Shown: positions 19,928 through 31,283 of the stretch, in pieces
How the letters are laid out: the number at the start of each line of letters is the position of its first letter
Position numbering within the stretch: position 1 is the first letter of the stretch
NCBI RefSeq assembly: GCF_030687835.1
Contig: NZ_CP117449.1
Location: 2,046,001 to 2,110,000 of the forward strand
DNA length: 64,000 nucleotides
Direction of reading: 5' to 3'
Source: Pseudomonas hefeiensis
Lineage (GTDB): Bacteria; Pseudomonadota; Gammaproteobacteria; Pseudomonadales; Pseudomonadaceae
The notes under the pieces: generated by a model
Seen by the model: only the letters and a program-made list of their open reading frames with translations
Told to the model about the DNA's origin: nothing
Databases searched by the model: none
Position numbers and translations under genes: made by a program

Positions 19928-22540
19928 ATGGGCAAATCGCTGGTCATTGTGGAATCCCCGGCTAAGGCCAAGACCATCAACAAGTATCTGGGCAACCAAT
20001 ACGTGGTGAAGTCGAGTATCGGCCATATCCGAGACCTGCCCACCAGCGGTTCGGCTAGCGCCAGCAAGGAGCCAGCCGCCAAGCGTGGCAAGGCTGCCGC
20101 CGGTGAAGCGCCGGTGCTGTCGCCGAAGGAGAAGGCGCGCAAGCAACTGGTCTCACGCATGGGGGTGGATCCGGACCACGGCTGGAAAGCCAAGTACGAG
20201 ATCCTCCCAGGCAAGGAGAAGGTCATCGAAGAGCTGCGCCGGCTCGCCAAGGATGCCGACACCATCTATCTGGCGACGGACTTGGACCGCGAAGGGGAAG
20301 CCATTGCCTGGCACCTGCGCGAAGCCATTGGTGGGGATGACAGCCGTTACAAGCGCGTGGTGTTCAACGAAATCACCAAGAAGGCCATCCAGGAGGCCTT
20401 TTCCCAACCAGGCGAGCTGGACATTGATCGGGTCAACGCCCAGCAGGCGCGACGCTTCCTCGATCGCGTAGTGGGCTACATGGTCTCGCCACTGCTGTGG
20501 GCCAAGATCGCTCGCGGTCTGTCGGCCGGTCGCGTGCAGTCCGTCGCCGTGAAGCTGGTGGTGGAGCGCGAGCGCGAAATCCGTGCGTTCATCCCTGAAG
20601 AATACTGGGAAGTTCACGCCGACCTCGGCACCGCCAAGGGCGCTACCGTGCGCTTCGACGTGGCCCGGGAGAAGGGTGAGGCCTTCAAGCCGCTCAACGA
20701 AGCCCAGGCCATGGCCGCGCTGGAGAAGCTCAAGGCTTCCAGCTACAGCATCGTCAAGCGCGAAGACAAGCCGACCAGCAGCAAGCCGTCGGCACCGTTC
20801 ATCACCTCCACGTTGCAACAGGCCGCCAGCAATCGCCTGGGTTTCGGCGTGAAGAAAACCATGATGATGGCCCAGCGTTTGTACGAAGCGGGCTACATCA
20901 CGTATATGCGTACCGACTCGACCAACCTTTCGGTCGATGCCGTGACAATGGCGCGCACATATATAGAAAGCGAGTTCGGCAAGAAATACCTGCCGGAGAC
21001 GCCGAACGTCTACAGCAGCAAGGAAGGCGCACAAGAGGCTCACGAAGCGATTCGTCCATCCGATGCCAACACCGAGCCAAGCAAGCTGTCGGGCATGGAA
21101 CGCGATGCCGAGCGCCTCTACGAGCTGATCTGGCGCCAGTTCCTGGCCTGCCAGATGTTGCCGGCGCAATACCTGTCGACCACCGTCAGCGTCGGTGCCG
21201 GCGACTTCGAGCTGCGCGCCAAGGGCCGCATCCTGAAGTTCGACGGCTACACCCGCGTCATGCCGCAAATCACCAAGCCGGGTGACGACGACGTCCTGCC
21301 AGACATGGCCCAGGGCGATGTGATGAAGCTGATCAAGCTTGATCCAACCCAGCACTTCACCAAACCGCCGGCCCGTTATTCGGAAGCCAGCCTGGTCAAG
21401 GAAATGGAAAAGCGCGGCATCGGTCGTCCTTCGACCTACGCGGCGATCATTTCCACCATTCAGGACCGCGGCTACGTGGCGCTGCACAACCGTCGGTTCT
21501 ATTCGGAAAAAATGGGAGACATCGTCACCGAGCGTTTGTCCGAGAGCTTCTCCAACCTGATGGACTACGGCTTCACCGCCGGCATGGAAGAGAACCTCGA
21601 CGATGTGGCCCAGGGTGAGCGGGACTGGAAAAACGTCCTCGACGAGTTTTATGGCGACTTCAAGAAAAAACTCGAAGTAGCCGAAAGTGCCGAGAACGGC
21701 ATGCGGGCCAACCAGCCGGTCATGACCGACATCCCATGCTTGACGTGTGGTCGTCCGATGCAGATCCGCACCGCCTCGACAGGCGTGTTCCTGGGTTGCT
21801 CGGGCTACAGCCTGCCACCCAAGGAGCGCTGCAAGGCGACGGTCAACCTGGTGCCGGGCGATGAAATCGCTGCGGACGACGAGGGTGAATCGGAATCCCT
21901 GGTGCTGCGCGGCAAGCACCGCTGCCCAATCTGCAGCACGGCGATGGATGCCTACCTACTGGATGAAAAGCGCAAGCTGCACATCTGCGGCAACAATCCC
22001 GATTGCGCCGGTTACGAGATCGAACAGGGCACCTATCGCATCAAGGGCTATGAAGGCCCGAGCCTGGAATGCGACAAGTGTGGCAGTGAGATGCAACTCA
22101 AGACCGGCCGCTTCGGCAAGTTCTTTGGCTGCACCAATCCGACCTGCAAGAACACCCGCAAACTGCTCAAGAGCGGTGACGCGGCGCCGCCGAAGATGGA
22201 CCCGGTGAAGATGCCTGAGCTCAAGTGCGAGAAGGTCAACGACACCTATATCCTGCGCGACGGCGCGTCCGGCCTGTTCCTGGCGGCCAGCCAGTTCCCG
22301 AAAAACCGCGAGACCCGTGCGCCGCTGGTAATGGAGATCGTGCCGCACAAGGACGAAATCGATCCGAAGTACCATTTCCTCTGCGCAGCACCGCAGAAGG
22401 ATCCGGAAGGTCGTCCAGCGGTAATTCGCTACAGCCGCAAGACCAAGGAGCAGTACGTGCAGACCGAAGTCGACGGCAAGCCAACCGGCTGGAAGGCGTA
22501 CTACGACGGCGGCAAATGGACCGTCGAGGACAAGCGCTGA
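19928..22540 (+). CDS. topA: DNA topoisomerase I
   Basis: An 870-residue type IA topoisomerase relaxing negative supercoils. The Toprim domain starts [19 protein letters not shown] and holds [13 protein letters not shown]. The nucleophile Tyr is in [14 protein letters not shown] (about residue 325). Three C-terminal tetracysteine zinc ribbons are visible: [18 protein letters not shown] and CDKCGSEMQ with their second Cys pairs, followed by a basic tail. An insert after residue 38 ([20 protein letters not shown]) is a Pseudomonas-type low-complexity loop. Full length with a good promoter upstream. Confidence 0.97.
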   Translation: MGKSLVIVESPAKAKTINKYLGNQYVVKSSIGHIRDLPTSGSASASKEPAAKRGKAAAGEAPVLSPKEKARKQLVSRMGVDPDHGWKAKYEILPGKEKVIEELRRLAKDADTIYLATDLDREGEAIAWHLREAIGGDDSRYKRVVFNEITKKAIQEAFSQPGELDIDRVNAQQARRFLDRVVGYMVSPLLWAKIARGLSAGRVQSVAVKLVVEREREIRAFIPEEYWEVHADLGTAKGATVRFDVAREKGEAFKPLNEAQAMAALEKLKASSYSIVKREDKPTSSKPSAPFITSTLQQAASNRLGFGVKKTMMMAQRLYEAGYITYMRTDSTNLSVDAVTMARTYIESEFGKKYLPETPNVYSSKEGAQEAHEAIRPSDANTEPSKLSGMERDAERLYELIWRQFLACQMLPAQYLSTTVSVGAGDFELRAKGRILKFDGYTRVMPQITKPGDDDVLPDMAQGDVMKLIKLDPTQHFTKPPARYSEASLVKEMEKRGIGRPSTYAAIISTIQDRGYVALHNRRFYSEKMGDIVTERLSESFSNLMDYGFTAGMEENLDDVAQGERDWKNVLDEFYGDFKKKLEVAESAENGMRANQPVMTDIPCLTCGRPMQIRTASTGVFLGCSGYSLPPKERCKATVNLVPGDEIAADDEGESESLVLRGKHRCPICSTAMDAYLLDEKRKLHICGNNPDCAGYEIEQGTYRIKGYEGPSLECDKCGSEMQLKTGRFGKFFGCTNPTCKNTRKLLKSGDAAPPKMDPVKMPELKCEKVNDTYILRDGASGLFLAASQFPKNRETRAPLVMEIVPHKDEIDPKYHFLCAAPQKDPEGRPAVIRYSRKTKEQYVQTEVDGKPTGWKAYYDGGKWTVEDKR

Positions 22541-22570
22541 TCGCCAAGGCTTGTCTGAAGATAGGGGTTC

Positions 22571-22599
22571 CCTGTGGCGGGGGAGCTTGCCCCGCTGGA
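22571..22599. repeat. Single REP-like element
   Basis: CCTGTGGCGGGGGAGCTTGC then CCCGCTGGA, one imperfect hairpin between topA and its terminator. Confidence 0.6.
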
Positions 22600-22646
22600 C
22601 CGGTTCGACGTTTCGGGCGGGGCCGTCCCAATAACCTCAAGTAAAC

Positions 22647-22690
22647 AAAAGGCCGCATGACAACCCAAGGGTTTTCATGCGGCCTTTTTG
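22647..22690 (+). terminator. topA terminator
   Basis: AAAAGGCCGCATGA / TCATGCGGCCTTTTT with an inner CAACCC/GGGTT pairing and a final T-run. Both strands could use it. Confidence 0.9.
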
Positions 22691-22773
22691 TTTTTGCCTT
22701 GCAGTGGCCTCGGTTGTTCCACGACACTGTCGCCCTTGCGTGAAGCTTTTATTTCGTTGGGGAGAATGCCGCC

Positions 22774-23298
22774 ATGGCCCACGAACTCTATACCCGCACC
22801 AATCAGAAAATATATTTCGCCGGCCTGTCGCTCGAAGCGCTCGCCAGGGCAGAGGATGGGCGGGCGATGAATTCTCCCGCGCTGACCCAGGCCGGGCGCG
22901 AATCGGCGCTGTTTCATCTGTACGGCGCGTTGTTGGGGTTGTGCCATGAAATTGCCGGGTTCTACCGCCTGCCGCAAGCAAATGCGCCCCGGGCCGAACT
23001 GCTGTTGACCCGCGAAGTATTGGAAACCATCGCCATCCCGGAACTGGCCGAAATGGTCGAGCTGGCGCACAACCCGCAAACCTGGCTGGCAAAGCTGTTG
23101 GCGGCACACGCGGCGCTGTTCGAGCCGCCCCGGGCTCCTCGCAAGCCTAAGGGGGACGTGACTCAGCCTTTGATCATGGCGGTCAATCTGGACGAAGAAG
23201 AGCCCGAGCAGGCGTTGAGCCGGGAGGAGCTGGAAAGCTGGCGTCAGAACCTCAAGAGCCTGGCAATCCGCTTTCGTGAAGGGCTGAACGAGTGTTGA
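22774..23298 (+). CDS. Conserved hypothetical protein, DUF6586-like
   Basis: A 174-residue, mainly helical soluble protein starting MAHELYTRTNQKIYFAGLSL. The first 110 residues look like one helical bundle; a proline/lysine-rich linker (PPRAPRKPKGD) joins a C-terminal acidic and helical tail. It matches in position and pattern the conserved gene that follows topA in Pseudomonas, annotated as a DUF6586 family member. No catalytic motif or signal peptide is seen. GGGGAG lies at a suitable distance before the start. Function is unknown. Confidence 0.75.
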   Translation: MAHELYTRTNQKIYFAGLSLEALARAEDGRAMNSPALTQAGRESALFHLYGALLGLCHEIAGFYRLPQANAPRAELLLTREVLETIAIPELAEMVELAHNPQTWLAKLLAAHAALFEPPRAPRKPKGDVTQPLIMAVNLDEEEPEQALSREELESWRQNLKSLAIRFREGLNEC

Positions 23299-23403
23299 GT
23301 TTGCCCCGATCTGTAATATTCGCCCATAACGCTTGGTCAAGATCCCGAGCGAAGCCTGGCCGATGACTATATAATCCTCGCCTTTCGTGGAGAACAGACT
23401 TTT

Positions 23404-23637
23404 ATGCCAACGTCCTTTCTAGAAATTGTCGAACTTCCTGATGGCCGCATCGAGCTGCGCAGGGCCGAGGACGAGGGTTCTCTGGTTACCTTGAACTTCT
23501 CCGAGGATGCCAAGGCCTTTCTGCAAGGCCAGCACGTCGAAGTCGCCAAGGCGATGTTGAGTGTGGGCGTGCAGATGGCAGGTCGTCTGGTTGAAGGAGA
23601 ATTCAACAAGGAAGAGGGGCCGCGGGTTCTTCATTGA
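23404..23637 (+). CDS. Small conserved hypothetical protein (77 aa)
   Basis: A 77-residue protein starting MPTSFLEIVELPDGRIELRR, with a short beta-rich front and a helical second half (FSEDAKAFLQGQHVEVAKAM). It is found between topA and lexA-sulA in pseudomonads as a conserved gene with no assigned role. A hydrophobic stretch is absent, so it is likely cytoplasmic. It is convergent with sulA, whose stop lies 73 bp to the right. Confidence 0.72.
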   Translation: MPTSFLEIVELPDGRIELRRAEDEGSLVTLNFSEDAKAFLQGQHVEVAKAMLSVGVQMAGRLVEGEFNKEEGPRVLH

Positions 23638-23709
23638 TCCCGCCTGTCGGCTTTTTGGAAGATAGTGTCCTGGCCGGCTTCTCTGTCCTGGAGAAGCCCT
23701 GCGTTTGTC

Positions 23710-24183
23710 TTAGCCCAATCGAATATTCAGGCTTTGTGCGTCCCCGGTGCGCGCGGCGCTGATCAACTGTTGCCGTGCGGTCGTGGTCAATGGATTGAGC
23801 CAGCTGACCACCGTATGGCTGCGGCCCAGGCGCAACGCTTCGCAGGTCAGTTGCTGGGCGCTTTGAGTGCCCCGCGGTTGTAGCAGCAGGATGCGCTCAC
23901 GGTTCAGGCCCGCATCTCGCAGCCAGGCCTGGGTGACGCTGGCCGGTGGTGCGATTAACGTCAGCCAGCGAGCGTCCTGGTCCTGGCTTAGCTCGCGCAG
24001 GATCGGCGCCAGCAGGTTCAGGCAGTTCCCGGCTGCACCACGTAACGACAGTTCGCTGAAGGCCTCGGGCTCGGTGCCCCAAGGTGACTCGATCACCTCT
24101 TTGAGGGCGGGAACCAGCGGTTGGGCCATAAACGCCTCGAACAGCGGAAGTTGAGTGTGTTGTGGTGCGTGTGGGAACTGCAT
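23710..24183 (-). CDS. sulA: SOS cell-division inhibitor SulA
   Basis: A 157-residue SulA, which blocks FtsZ polymerisation after DNA damage. The RecA-like core shows SELSLRGAAGNCLNLLAPIL, WLTLIAPPASVTQAWLRDAGLN and a C-terminal LISAARTGDAQSLNIRLG. I chose the ATG at 24183 (MQFPHAPQ), 10 bp after the lexA stop, so lexA and sulA form one LexA-controlled operon, the Pseudomonas arrangement. An upstream ATG at 24216 would overlap lexA and lacks homology. Confidence 0.92.
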   Translation of the reverse strand: MQFPHAPQHTQLPLFEAFMAQPLVPALKEVIESPWGTEPEAFSELSLRGAAGNCLNLLAPILRELSQDQDARWLTLIAPPASVTQAWLRDAGLNRERILLLQPRGTQSAQQLTCEALRLGRSHTVVSWLNPLTTTARQQLISAARTGDAQSLNIRLG

Positions 24184-24193
24184 AAAGCCTCCT

Positions 24194-24802
24194 TTAGCGG
24201 CGGATAACGCCGACACTCAAGCCTTCGATGACCAGATCCTGATCTTTAAGATTGACTTCGATAGGGGCGAATTCGGGGTTCTCGGCAATCAGCCAGACCT
24301 TGCTACCGTCGCGCTTGAAACGCTTGACGGTCACTTCATCGCCGATTCGCGCCACCACGATCTGGCCGTTGCGGGCTTCGCGGGTGGTGTGGACTGCCAG
24401 AAGGTCACCGTCGAAGATGCCGATGTCCTTCATGCTCATGCCGTGCACGCGAAGAAGGTAATCAGCTCGTGGATGGAAGAACGACGGGTTGATGTTGCAG
24501 GACTCCTCGACATGCTGCTCGGCGAGGATCGGAGCGCCTGCTGCTACCCGGCCGATGATCGGCAGGGTGGTTTCGTCGGCCTTGGCCTCAAAGCCGGGGA
24601 TACGAATGCCGCGGGATGCGCCCGGGGTCATTTCGATAGCGCCCTTGCGAGCCAGTGCCTTGAGGTGTTCTTCAGCCGCGTTGGGCGACTTGAAACCCAG
24701 TTCCTGAGCGATTTCCGCGCGGGTCGGCGGGTAGCCGTTGTCTTCGAGGCAGCGTTTGATGAAGGCCAGAATCTCTGCTTGGCGTGGCGTCAGCTTTAGC
24801 AT
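24194..24802 (-). CDS. lexA: SOS repressor LexA
   Basis: A 202-residue LexA. The winged helix-turn-helix (about residues 1-70) begins [20 protein letters not shown]. The self-cleavage site is Ala88-Gly89 in GRVAAGAP. The catalytic dyad is Ser123 in GMSMKD and Lys160 in VTVKRF, with the same 37-residue spacing as E. coli. RecA filaments trigger cleavage, which releases the SOS genes. Two LexA boxes lie just upstream, so the lexA-sulA operon is autoregulated. Confidence 0.98.
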   Translation of the reverse strand: MLKLTPRQAEILAFIKRCLEDNGYPPTRAEIAQELGFKSPNAAEEHLKALARKGAIEMTPGASRGIRIPGFEAKADETTLPIIGRVAAGAPILAEQHVEESCNINPSFFHPRADYLLRVHGMSMKDIGIFDGDLLAVHTTREARNGQIVVARIGDEVTVKRFKRDGSKVWLIAENPEFAPIEVNLKDQDLVIEGLSVGVIRR

Positions 24803-24812
24803 ATTGATCGCT

Positions 24813-24847
24813 CTGTCTTTTTATACAGTGACTGGGATTATATACAG
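24813..24847 (-). promoter_or_regulatory. Two tandem LexA (SOS) boxes
   Basis: CTGTCTTTTTATACAG (24813-24828) and CTGGGATTATATACAG (24832-24847), each CTG-N10-CAG with AT-rich centres and 3 nt apart, 11 to 45 nt upstream of lexA. Two boxes ahead of lexA are common in gamma-proteobacteria. Confidence 0.95.
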
Positions 24848-24983
24848 TGGGCGCAGCTTGGCAATCCTCCTTTTATCGCAGGCCGCTGGACGGTCGGTCG
24901 GGCCGCAAAAACGTCATGGGCTACAGCGGACCGTAGGTGTGGTTAAATATCTGACCGGGCGTTCGCAAAACGCCCCGGCAGGC

Positions 24984-25027
24984 TTGACAACCCCAAGGCT
25001 GAAACGTATGTTTCAAACAAGTGTTTG
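24984..25027 (+). promoter_or_regulatory. psrA promoter with two overlapping PsrA operators
   Basis: TTGACA (24984-24989), 17-nt spacer, TATGTT (25007-25012). The inverted repeats GAAAC-GTAT-GTTTC (25001-25014) and CAAAC-AAGT-GTTTG (25014-25027) share one base and cover the -10 and start. Both fit the known PsrA consensus (G/C)AAAC-N2-4-GTTT(G/C), so psrA is autorepressed. Confidence 0.92.
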
Positions 25028-25042
25028 TCAGGCGGAGTAGCC

Positions 25043-25750
25043 ATGGCCCAGTCGGAAACCGTTGAACGCATTCTCGATGCTGCCGAGCAATTGTTCGCGG
25101 AAAAAGGTTTCGCTGAAACTTCATTGCGTCTGATCACCAGCAAGGCCGGGGTGAACCTGGCGGCGGTGAATTATCACTTCGGTTCGAAGAAAGCGCTGAT
25201 CCAGGCGGTGTTCTCGCGTTTCCTCGGGCCTTTCTGTGTCAGCCTGGATCGTGAGCTGGAGCGGCGTCAGGCCAAGCCAGACGTCAAGCCAACCCTGGAA
25301 GAGCTGCTGGAGATCCTCGTCGAGCAGGCCCTTGTCGTGCAGCCGCGTAGCGGTAACGACCTTTCCATTTTCATGCGCTTGCTGGGCCTGGCATTCAGCC
25401 AGAGCCAGGGCCACCTGCGGCGTTATCTGGAAGACATGTACGGCAAAGTGTTCCGTCGTTACATGCTCCTGGTCAACGAGGCCGCCCCGCGCATTCCGCC
25501 GATCGAGTTGTTCTGGCGCGTGCATTTCATGCTCGGCGCCGCCGCCTTCAGCATGTCCGGCATCAAGGCGCTGCGGGCTATCGCTGAAACCGATTTCGGT
25601 GTGAATACATCGATTGAGCAAGTGATGCGTCTGATGGTGCCATTCCTGGCCGCTGGCATGCGCGCCGAAAGTGGCGTCACCGATGAGGCCATGGCTGCCG
25701 CGCAGTTGCGTCCGCGCAGCAAATCGACCCCGGCGCTCGCCAAGGCCTGA
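25043..25750 (+). CDS. psrA: TetR-family fatty-acid regulator PsrA
   Basis: A 235-residue TetR-family regulator. The N-terminal helix-turn-helix (ETVERILDAAEQLFAEKGF then NLAAVNYHFGSKKALIQAVF) is typical, and the rest is a helical ligand domain. PsrA senses long-chain fatty acids, represses itself and fadBA, and promotes rpoS expression in Pseudomonas. The identity rests on the protein, the position next to lexA and the two consensus operators directly upstream. The ATG at 25043 is preferred over an upstream GTG at 25025 because GGCGGAG precedes it and the upstream start would lie inside the operator. Confidence 0.95.
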   Translation: MAQSETVERILDAAEQLFAEKGFAETSLRLITSKAGVNLAAVNYHFGSKKALIQAVFSRFLGPFCVSLDRELERRQAKPDVKPTLEELLEILVEQALVVQPRSGNDLSIFMRLLGLAFSQSQGHLRRYLEDMYGKVFRRYMLLVNEAAPRIPPIELFWRVHFMLGAAAFSMSGIKALRAIAETDFGVNTSIEQVMRLMVPFLAAGMRAESGVTDEAMAAAQLRPRSKSTPALAKA

Positions 25751-25921
25751 GTACACGGGTGGGCGCGGCTGCCTACATCCGCTAAGCTAGCGGCCCATGC
25801 CGACTCTCGTTTCGAACCCGCTTTATACTTCATTGCATAACCGTGATCTGCCGGGCCTGGAGCCCGGCGGCGCGGTCGTGCGTGCGCCGCTGTGCGGGTT
25901 CATTGTTATCAAGGAAATACT

Positions 25922-27684
<1,763 letters not shown>

Positions 27685-27803
27685 CGGAACAGACAGTGAA
27701 AACGGTCGCAGAGGTGTCCTGCTGGCGGCCAGGGGGATTCGTACAAAACTCTGGGAAAGCTCCGATTTTCGGCTTCGTTATCCATCATTAAAGTCCTGAG
27801 CCC

Positions 27804-30800
27804 ATGATTAAATCGATTGCACAACTTCTTGAGACTGAGTGGGCGGAGTCGTTCGATCAGCGTACGCTCGCTCGTGGATTCGACTACGCCGAGGGAGAAC
27901 GCGTCCGGATACTGCAAGTAGGTGAGCGATCGGTTCACGCTGAATGCGAGGGTACTGGTGCTAATGTCTACCAGCAGGTGATCAAGCTCATTCGTTATCG
28001 GGGTTACGACGAGGTTCGTTACGAATGCTCGTGCCCGGTTGGCGGCGATTGCAAGCACTGTGTCGCCGTCATGTTCCATTTGGTGGGGGATGAACAAGCG
28101 CTGCAAGCCGGCTGCGGTGACGAACATCTGAGCCGCGATCTTCAAGCCTGGATTGAGCATATTCCTGCGCAAGGTGCCGATTTGACTGCCACCGGCAATA
28201 GCTCCGATGTCCGGCTCTTTTACAAACTCAAGAGCGCAGATACCGGGAGGTGGATGCTGGAGCTCTTCAAGGGCCGTCAGCTCAACGATGGTTCCCTGCG
28301 GGACCTGAAAGCGTTCTACCAGCTTGCCGACATGCTGATTCGTTTGCCGAACTACATGTCTGACATTGACCAGCAGATCGGTCGGTTGCTGATCAGCAGT
28401 CAACATTTTCATGGTCAGGTGAACAGCTATCCGCTGCAAGGACGCAATGGCGCCGATGTACTGGCGCTTGCATTGCAGTCTTCGCGCTTGTTCTTCGAAC
28501 TGGACCCGCCGCAGCCGCTCAGCGCAGGGGCTCAGAAGCCGGCGCAGTTTTCCTGGGCGGAGCAGCCCAACGGCAACTACAGGCCTCAGTGGCAAAGTGC
28601 CGATCAACGGCCAGGTAAGATTCTGCCGCTTGAGCCGCTTCATTATCTGGATGTGTCCCGCAGGGAGCTTGGTCGGCTGACCTATGAAATGGACGACAAG
28701 CTGGCCTGCCATTTATGCCTCGCGCCAGAGATTCCCGCTCGCCAGGCAGTGCTTTTCAGCCATCGAATCAATGCTGTCGACCGACCCATCCCTGCGCCAA
28801 AAAAACTGAGCGAGCGCATCATCGACGATGTTGAGCCACGGGCGGTGCTGACGTTGGGAAGCGAACTCAACCTTAGGCACTGGAAATCGGTTCCAGAACA
28901 TCGTGCGGCGTTGACCTTTATTTACGACGGTCATGTTGCGGACGATAAAGAAATCACGCAGGTATCGGTCCTGTCCGGGACCGAGACGTTGCGCATCCGG
29001 CGCAAGCCGGATGTCGAGCAAGCCTTTCGCAACGTTCTGCGTAAGCTAGGTTTCAAAAAGGCCAGTCGCAAGAGCCTTGCACTGGCGGGTAGCGCGGGTG
29101 AGATGTTACAGATGCCGGATGACGCCGCCTGGTTGGCGTTCATGGATAAAGGCCTGCCGAAGTTGCGGGCCGCCCATTGGCAAATTGATATCGAAGACGG
29201 CTTTCATTTCGATCTGCAACCGGTGGAGCAGCTGTACGCCGACATTGAGGAGTCTCCTGGTCGAGAGTGGTTCGATTTACAGTTGGGCATTGTCGTCAAT
29301 GGCAAACGACACAGCCTGCTGCCGATTTTGCTTCATCTGCTTCGCTCGAACCCCGAAATGATGGACCCGGACAAGCTCGACCAGCGCCGTGATGAGCAGT
29401 TGATGTTGATCGATCTCAACGACGGAAAATTCATGGTGGGGGCCGGCGTGAAGGTCGCGTTGCCGTATGGGCGGGTCAAGCCGTTGATGGCGACCCTCGG
29501 CGAGCTGTACATGAAGGAACATCGGGGCGACTCGATACGTTTGAATGCCTTTGATGCGGCCAGGCTGAATACACTCGAAGGTCTTCCCCTGGTCTGGCAA
29601 GGTGGTGAGCGGTTGCGCGCTTTCGCAAAGCAATTGCATAAGTCAACTCATGTGCATGTCCCTGCGCCCGAGGGGCTCAAGGCTATGCTGCGACCGTATC
29701 AGCTCGAAGGGCTCAATTGGATGCAAACCCTGCGGGAGTTGGAGGTCGGCGGCATCCTGGGCGATGACATGGGCCTGGGTAAAACCTTGCAGACCCTGGC
29801 TCATCTGCTGTGCGAGAAGCAGGCCGGACGCCTGGATGTCCCGGCGCTCGCAGTCATGCCCACCAGCCTGATTCCCAACTGGCTCGACGAAGCGGCCCGC
29901 TTTGCGCCGCAACTCAACGTCGTGGCGCTTCACGGCGCCGCCCGGCAAAAAGACTTCGCCAGCCTGGCACAGTACGACCTGATATTGACGACTTATGCCT
30001 TGTTGCCACGGGATCTTGAGGTGTTAAAGCCCCAGGCCTGGAGTGTGCTGGTTCTCGATGAAGCGCAGAACATCAAGAACCCTACCAGCAAGGCCGCGCA
30101 GGCTGCCCGCGAACTCAACGCCCGACAGCGTCTGTGCCTGTCCGGTACGCCCCTGGAAAATCACTTGGGCGAACTCTGGTCGCTGTTTCATTTCCTGTTG
30201 CCCGGGTGGCTGGGGGACAGCAAAAGCTTTAACCGCAACTACCGGACCCCCATTGAAAAGCACGGCAACAGCGAGCGCATGCGGCATCTGACGGCCCGGA
30301 TAAAACCTTTTTTGTTACGGCGCAAAAAAGAACAGGTCGCCACCGAGCTGCCACCCAAGACTGAAATCGTGCATTGGGTTGACCTCAGTGACGGGCAGCG
30401 GGATGTTTATGAAGCGGTGCGCGTCGCCATGGACAAGAAGGTGCGCGACGAAATTGCCCGTAGCGGCGTGGGGCGCAGCCAGATCATCATCCTGGACGCG
30501 TTGCTCAAGTTGCGCCAGGTCTGCTGCGACCTGCGGCTGCTCAATACCACGCAGACCACCAAAGCGCTGCGTTCGGGCAGCGGGAAGCTGGTCAGTTTGA
30601 TGGAGATGCTTGAAGAGCTGCTTAGCGAGGGGCGCAAGATTCTGTTGTTTTCCCAATTCACCTCGATGTTGGCCTTGATTGAGGATGAGTTGCAAAAGCG
30701 CAGCCTTGACTATTCGTTGTTGACCGGCAGCACCACGGATCGCCGTACTCCGGTGAGGGATTTTCAAAGTGGCAAGGTGTCGCTGTTCCTGATCAGCCTC

Positions 30801-31097
30801 AAGGCCGGTGGTACGGGGCTCAATCTGACGGCCGCCGACACGGTGATTCACTTCGATCCATGGTGGAACCCGGCGGTGGAAAATCAGGCGACCGACCGGG
30901 CTTATCGAATCGGTCAGAACAAGCCTGTGTTCGTTTACAAGCTGATTGCCCGGGGCACGGTGGAAGAGAAGATGCAGGCTCTTCAGCAGGATAAGGCCGC
31001 GTTGGCTGGCAGTGTGCTGGATGGTGGAATGACGGGTGGATTGGCGCTTGAGCAGAGCGATATCGAAGCGCTGTTTGCGCCGTTGCCCAGGGCCTGA
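27804..31097 (+). CDS. SNF2-family helicase with SWIM zinc finger (long form)
   Basis: A 1097-residue DEAD/SNF2 ATPase. The N-terminal SWIM motif has Cys75, Cys77, Cys83 and His85. A roughly 500-residue middle region follows, then RecA-like lobe 1 with GDDMGLGKTLQTLAHLL (about residue 653) and LVLDEAQNIKN, and lobe 2 with LISLKAGGTGLNL and ENQATDRAYRIGQ. Such proteins move along DNA and displace bound proteins; their cellular role in bacteria is not settled. It faces a close paralogue of 897 residues across a REP cluster. The long form has about 200 extra residues just after the SWIM motif, which the paralogue lacks. Confidence 0.9.
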   Translation: MIKSIAQLLETEWAESFDQRTLARGFDYAEGERVRILQVGERSVHAECEGTGANVYQQVIKLIRYRGYDEVRYECSCPVGGDCKHCVAVMFHLVGDEQALQAGCGDEHLSRDLQAWIEHIPAQGADLTATGNSSDVRLFYKLKSADTGRWMLELFKGRQLNDGSLRDLKAFYQLADMLIRLPNYMSDIDQQIGRLLISSQHFHGQVNSYPLQGRNGADVLALALQSSRLFFELDPPQPLSAGAQKPAQFSWAEQPNGNYRPQWQSADQRPGKILPLEPLHYLDVSRRELGRLTYEMDDKLACHLCLAPEIPARQAVLFSHRINAVDRPIPAPKKLSERIIDDVEPRAVLTLGSELNLRHWKSVPEHRAALTFIYDGHVADDKEITQVSVLSGTETLRIRRKPDVEQAFRNVLRKLGFKKASRKSLALAGSAGEMLQMPDDAAWLAFMDKGLPKLRAAHWQIDIEDGFHFDLQPVEQLYADIEESPGREWFDLQLGIVVNGKRHSLLPILLHLLRSNPEMMDPDKLDQRRDEQLMLIDLNDGKFMVGAGVKVALPYGRVKPLMATLGELYMKEHRGDSIRLNAFDAARLNTLEGLPLVWQGGERLRAFAKQLHKSTHVHVPAPEGLKAMLRPYQLEGLNWMQTLRELEVGGILGDDMGLGKTLQTLAHLLCEKQAGRLDVPALAVMPTSLIPNWLDEAARFAPQLNVVALHGAARQKDFASLAQYDLILTTYALLPRDLEVLKPQAWSVLVLDEAQNIKNPTSKAAQAARELNARQRLCLSGTPLENHLGELWSLFHFLLPGWLGDSKSFNRNYRTPIEKHGNSERMRHLTARIKPFLLRRKKEQVATELPPKTEIVHWVDLSDGQRDVYEAVRVAMDKKVRDEIARSGVGRSQIIILDALLKLRQVCCDLRLLNTTQTTKALRSGSGKLVSLMEMLEELLSEGRKILLFSQFTSMLALIEDELQKRSLDYSLLTGSTTDRRTPVRDFQSGKVSLFLISLKAGGTGLNLTAADTVIHFDPWWNPAVENQATDRAYRIGQNKPVFVYKLIARGTVEEKMQALQQDKAALAGSVLDGGMTGGLALEQSDIEALFAPLPRA

Positions 31098-31136
31098 TTT
31101 GCCCGGCACATCCAATACCTATGTCACCGGTTAGGC

Positions 31137-31271
31137 TATCGCGAGCAGGAGACTCGTGGTGCGCTCACCTCAGGACAATGTGGGAGCGAGCCTGCTCGCG
31201 ATGACGGCGGCACAGCCAACCTCTCCGCCAACTGAACCACCGCTGTCGCGAGCAAGCCCGGCTCCCACAGG
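31137..31271. repeat. REP cluster between convergent helicase genes
   Basis: Three REP arms: ATCGCGAGCAGGAGACTCGT (disrupted, 31138), TGTGGGAGCGAGCCTGCTCG (31179) and TCGCGAGCAAGCCCGGCTCC (31246). They fill the gap between the two SNF2 genes, so they probably act as the convergent-transcription barrier here. Confidence 0.8.
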
Positions 31272-31283
31272 GATCGCTGTGAA

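Noticed and set aside
20153..21919. Long minus-strand frame opposite topA
   Set aside because: Antisense shadow of topA; no start signal.
31137..31271. Possible CRISPR array in the repeat cluster
   Set aside because: The units are inverted REP arms with irregular spacing and no spacers or cas genes.
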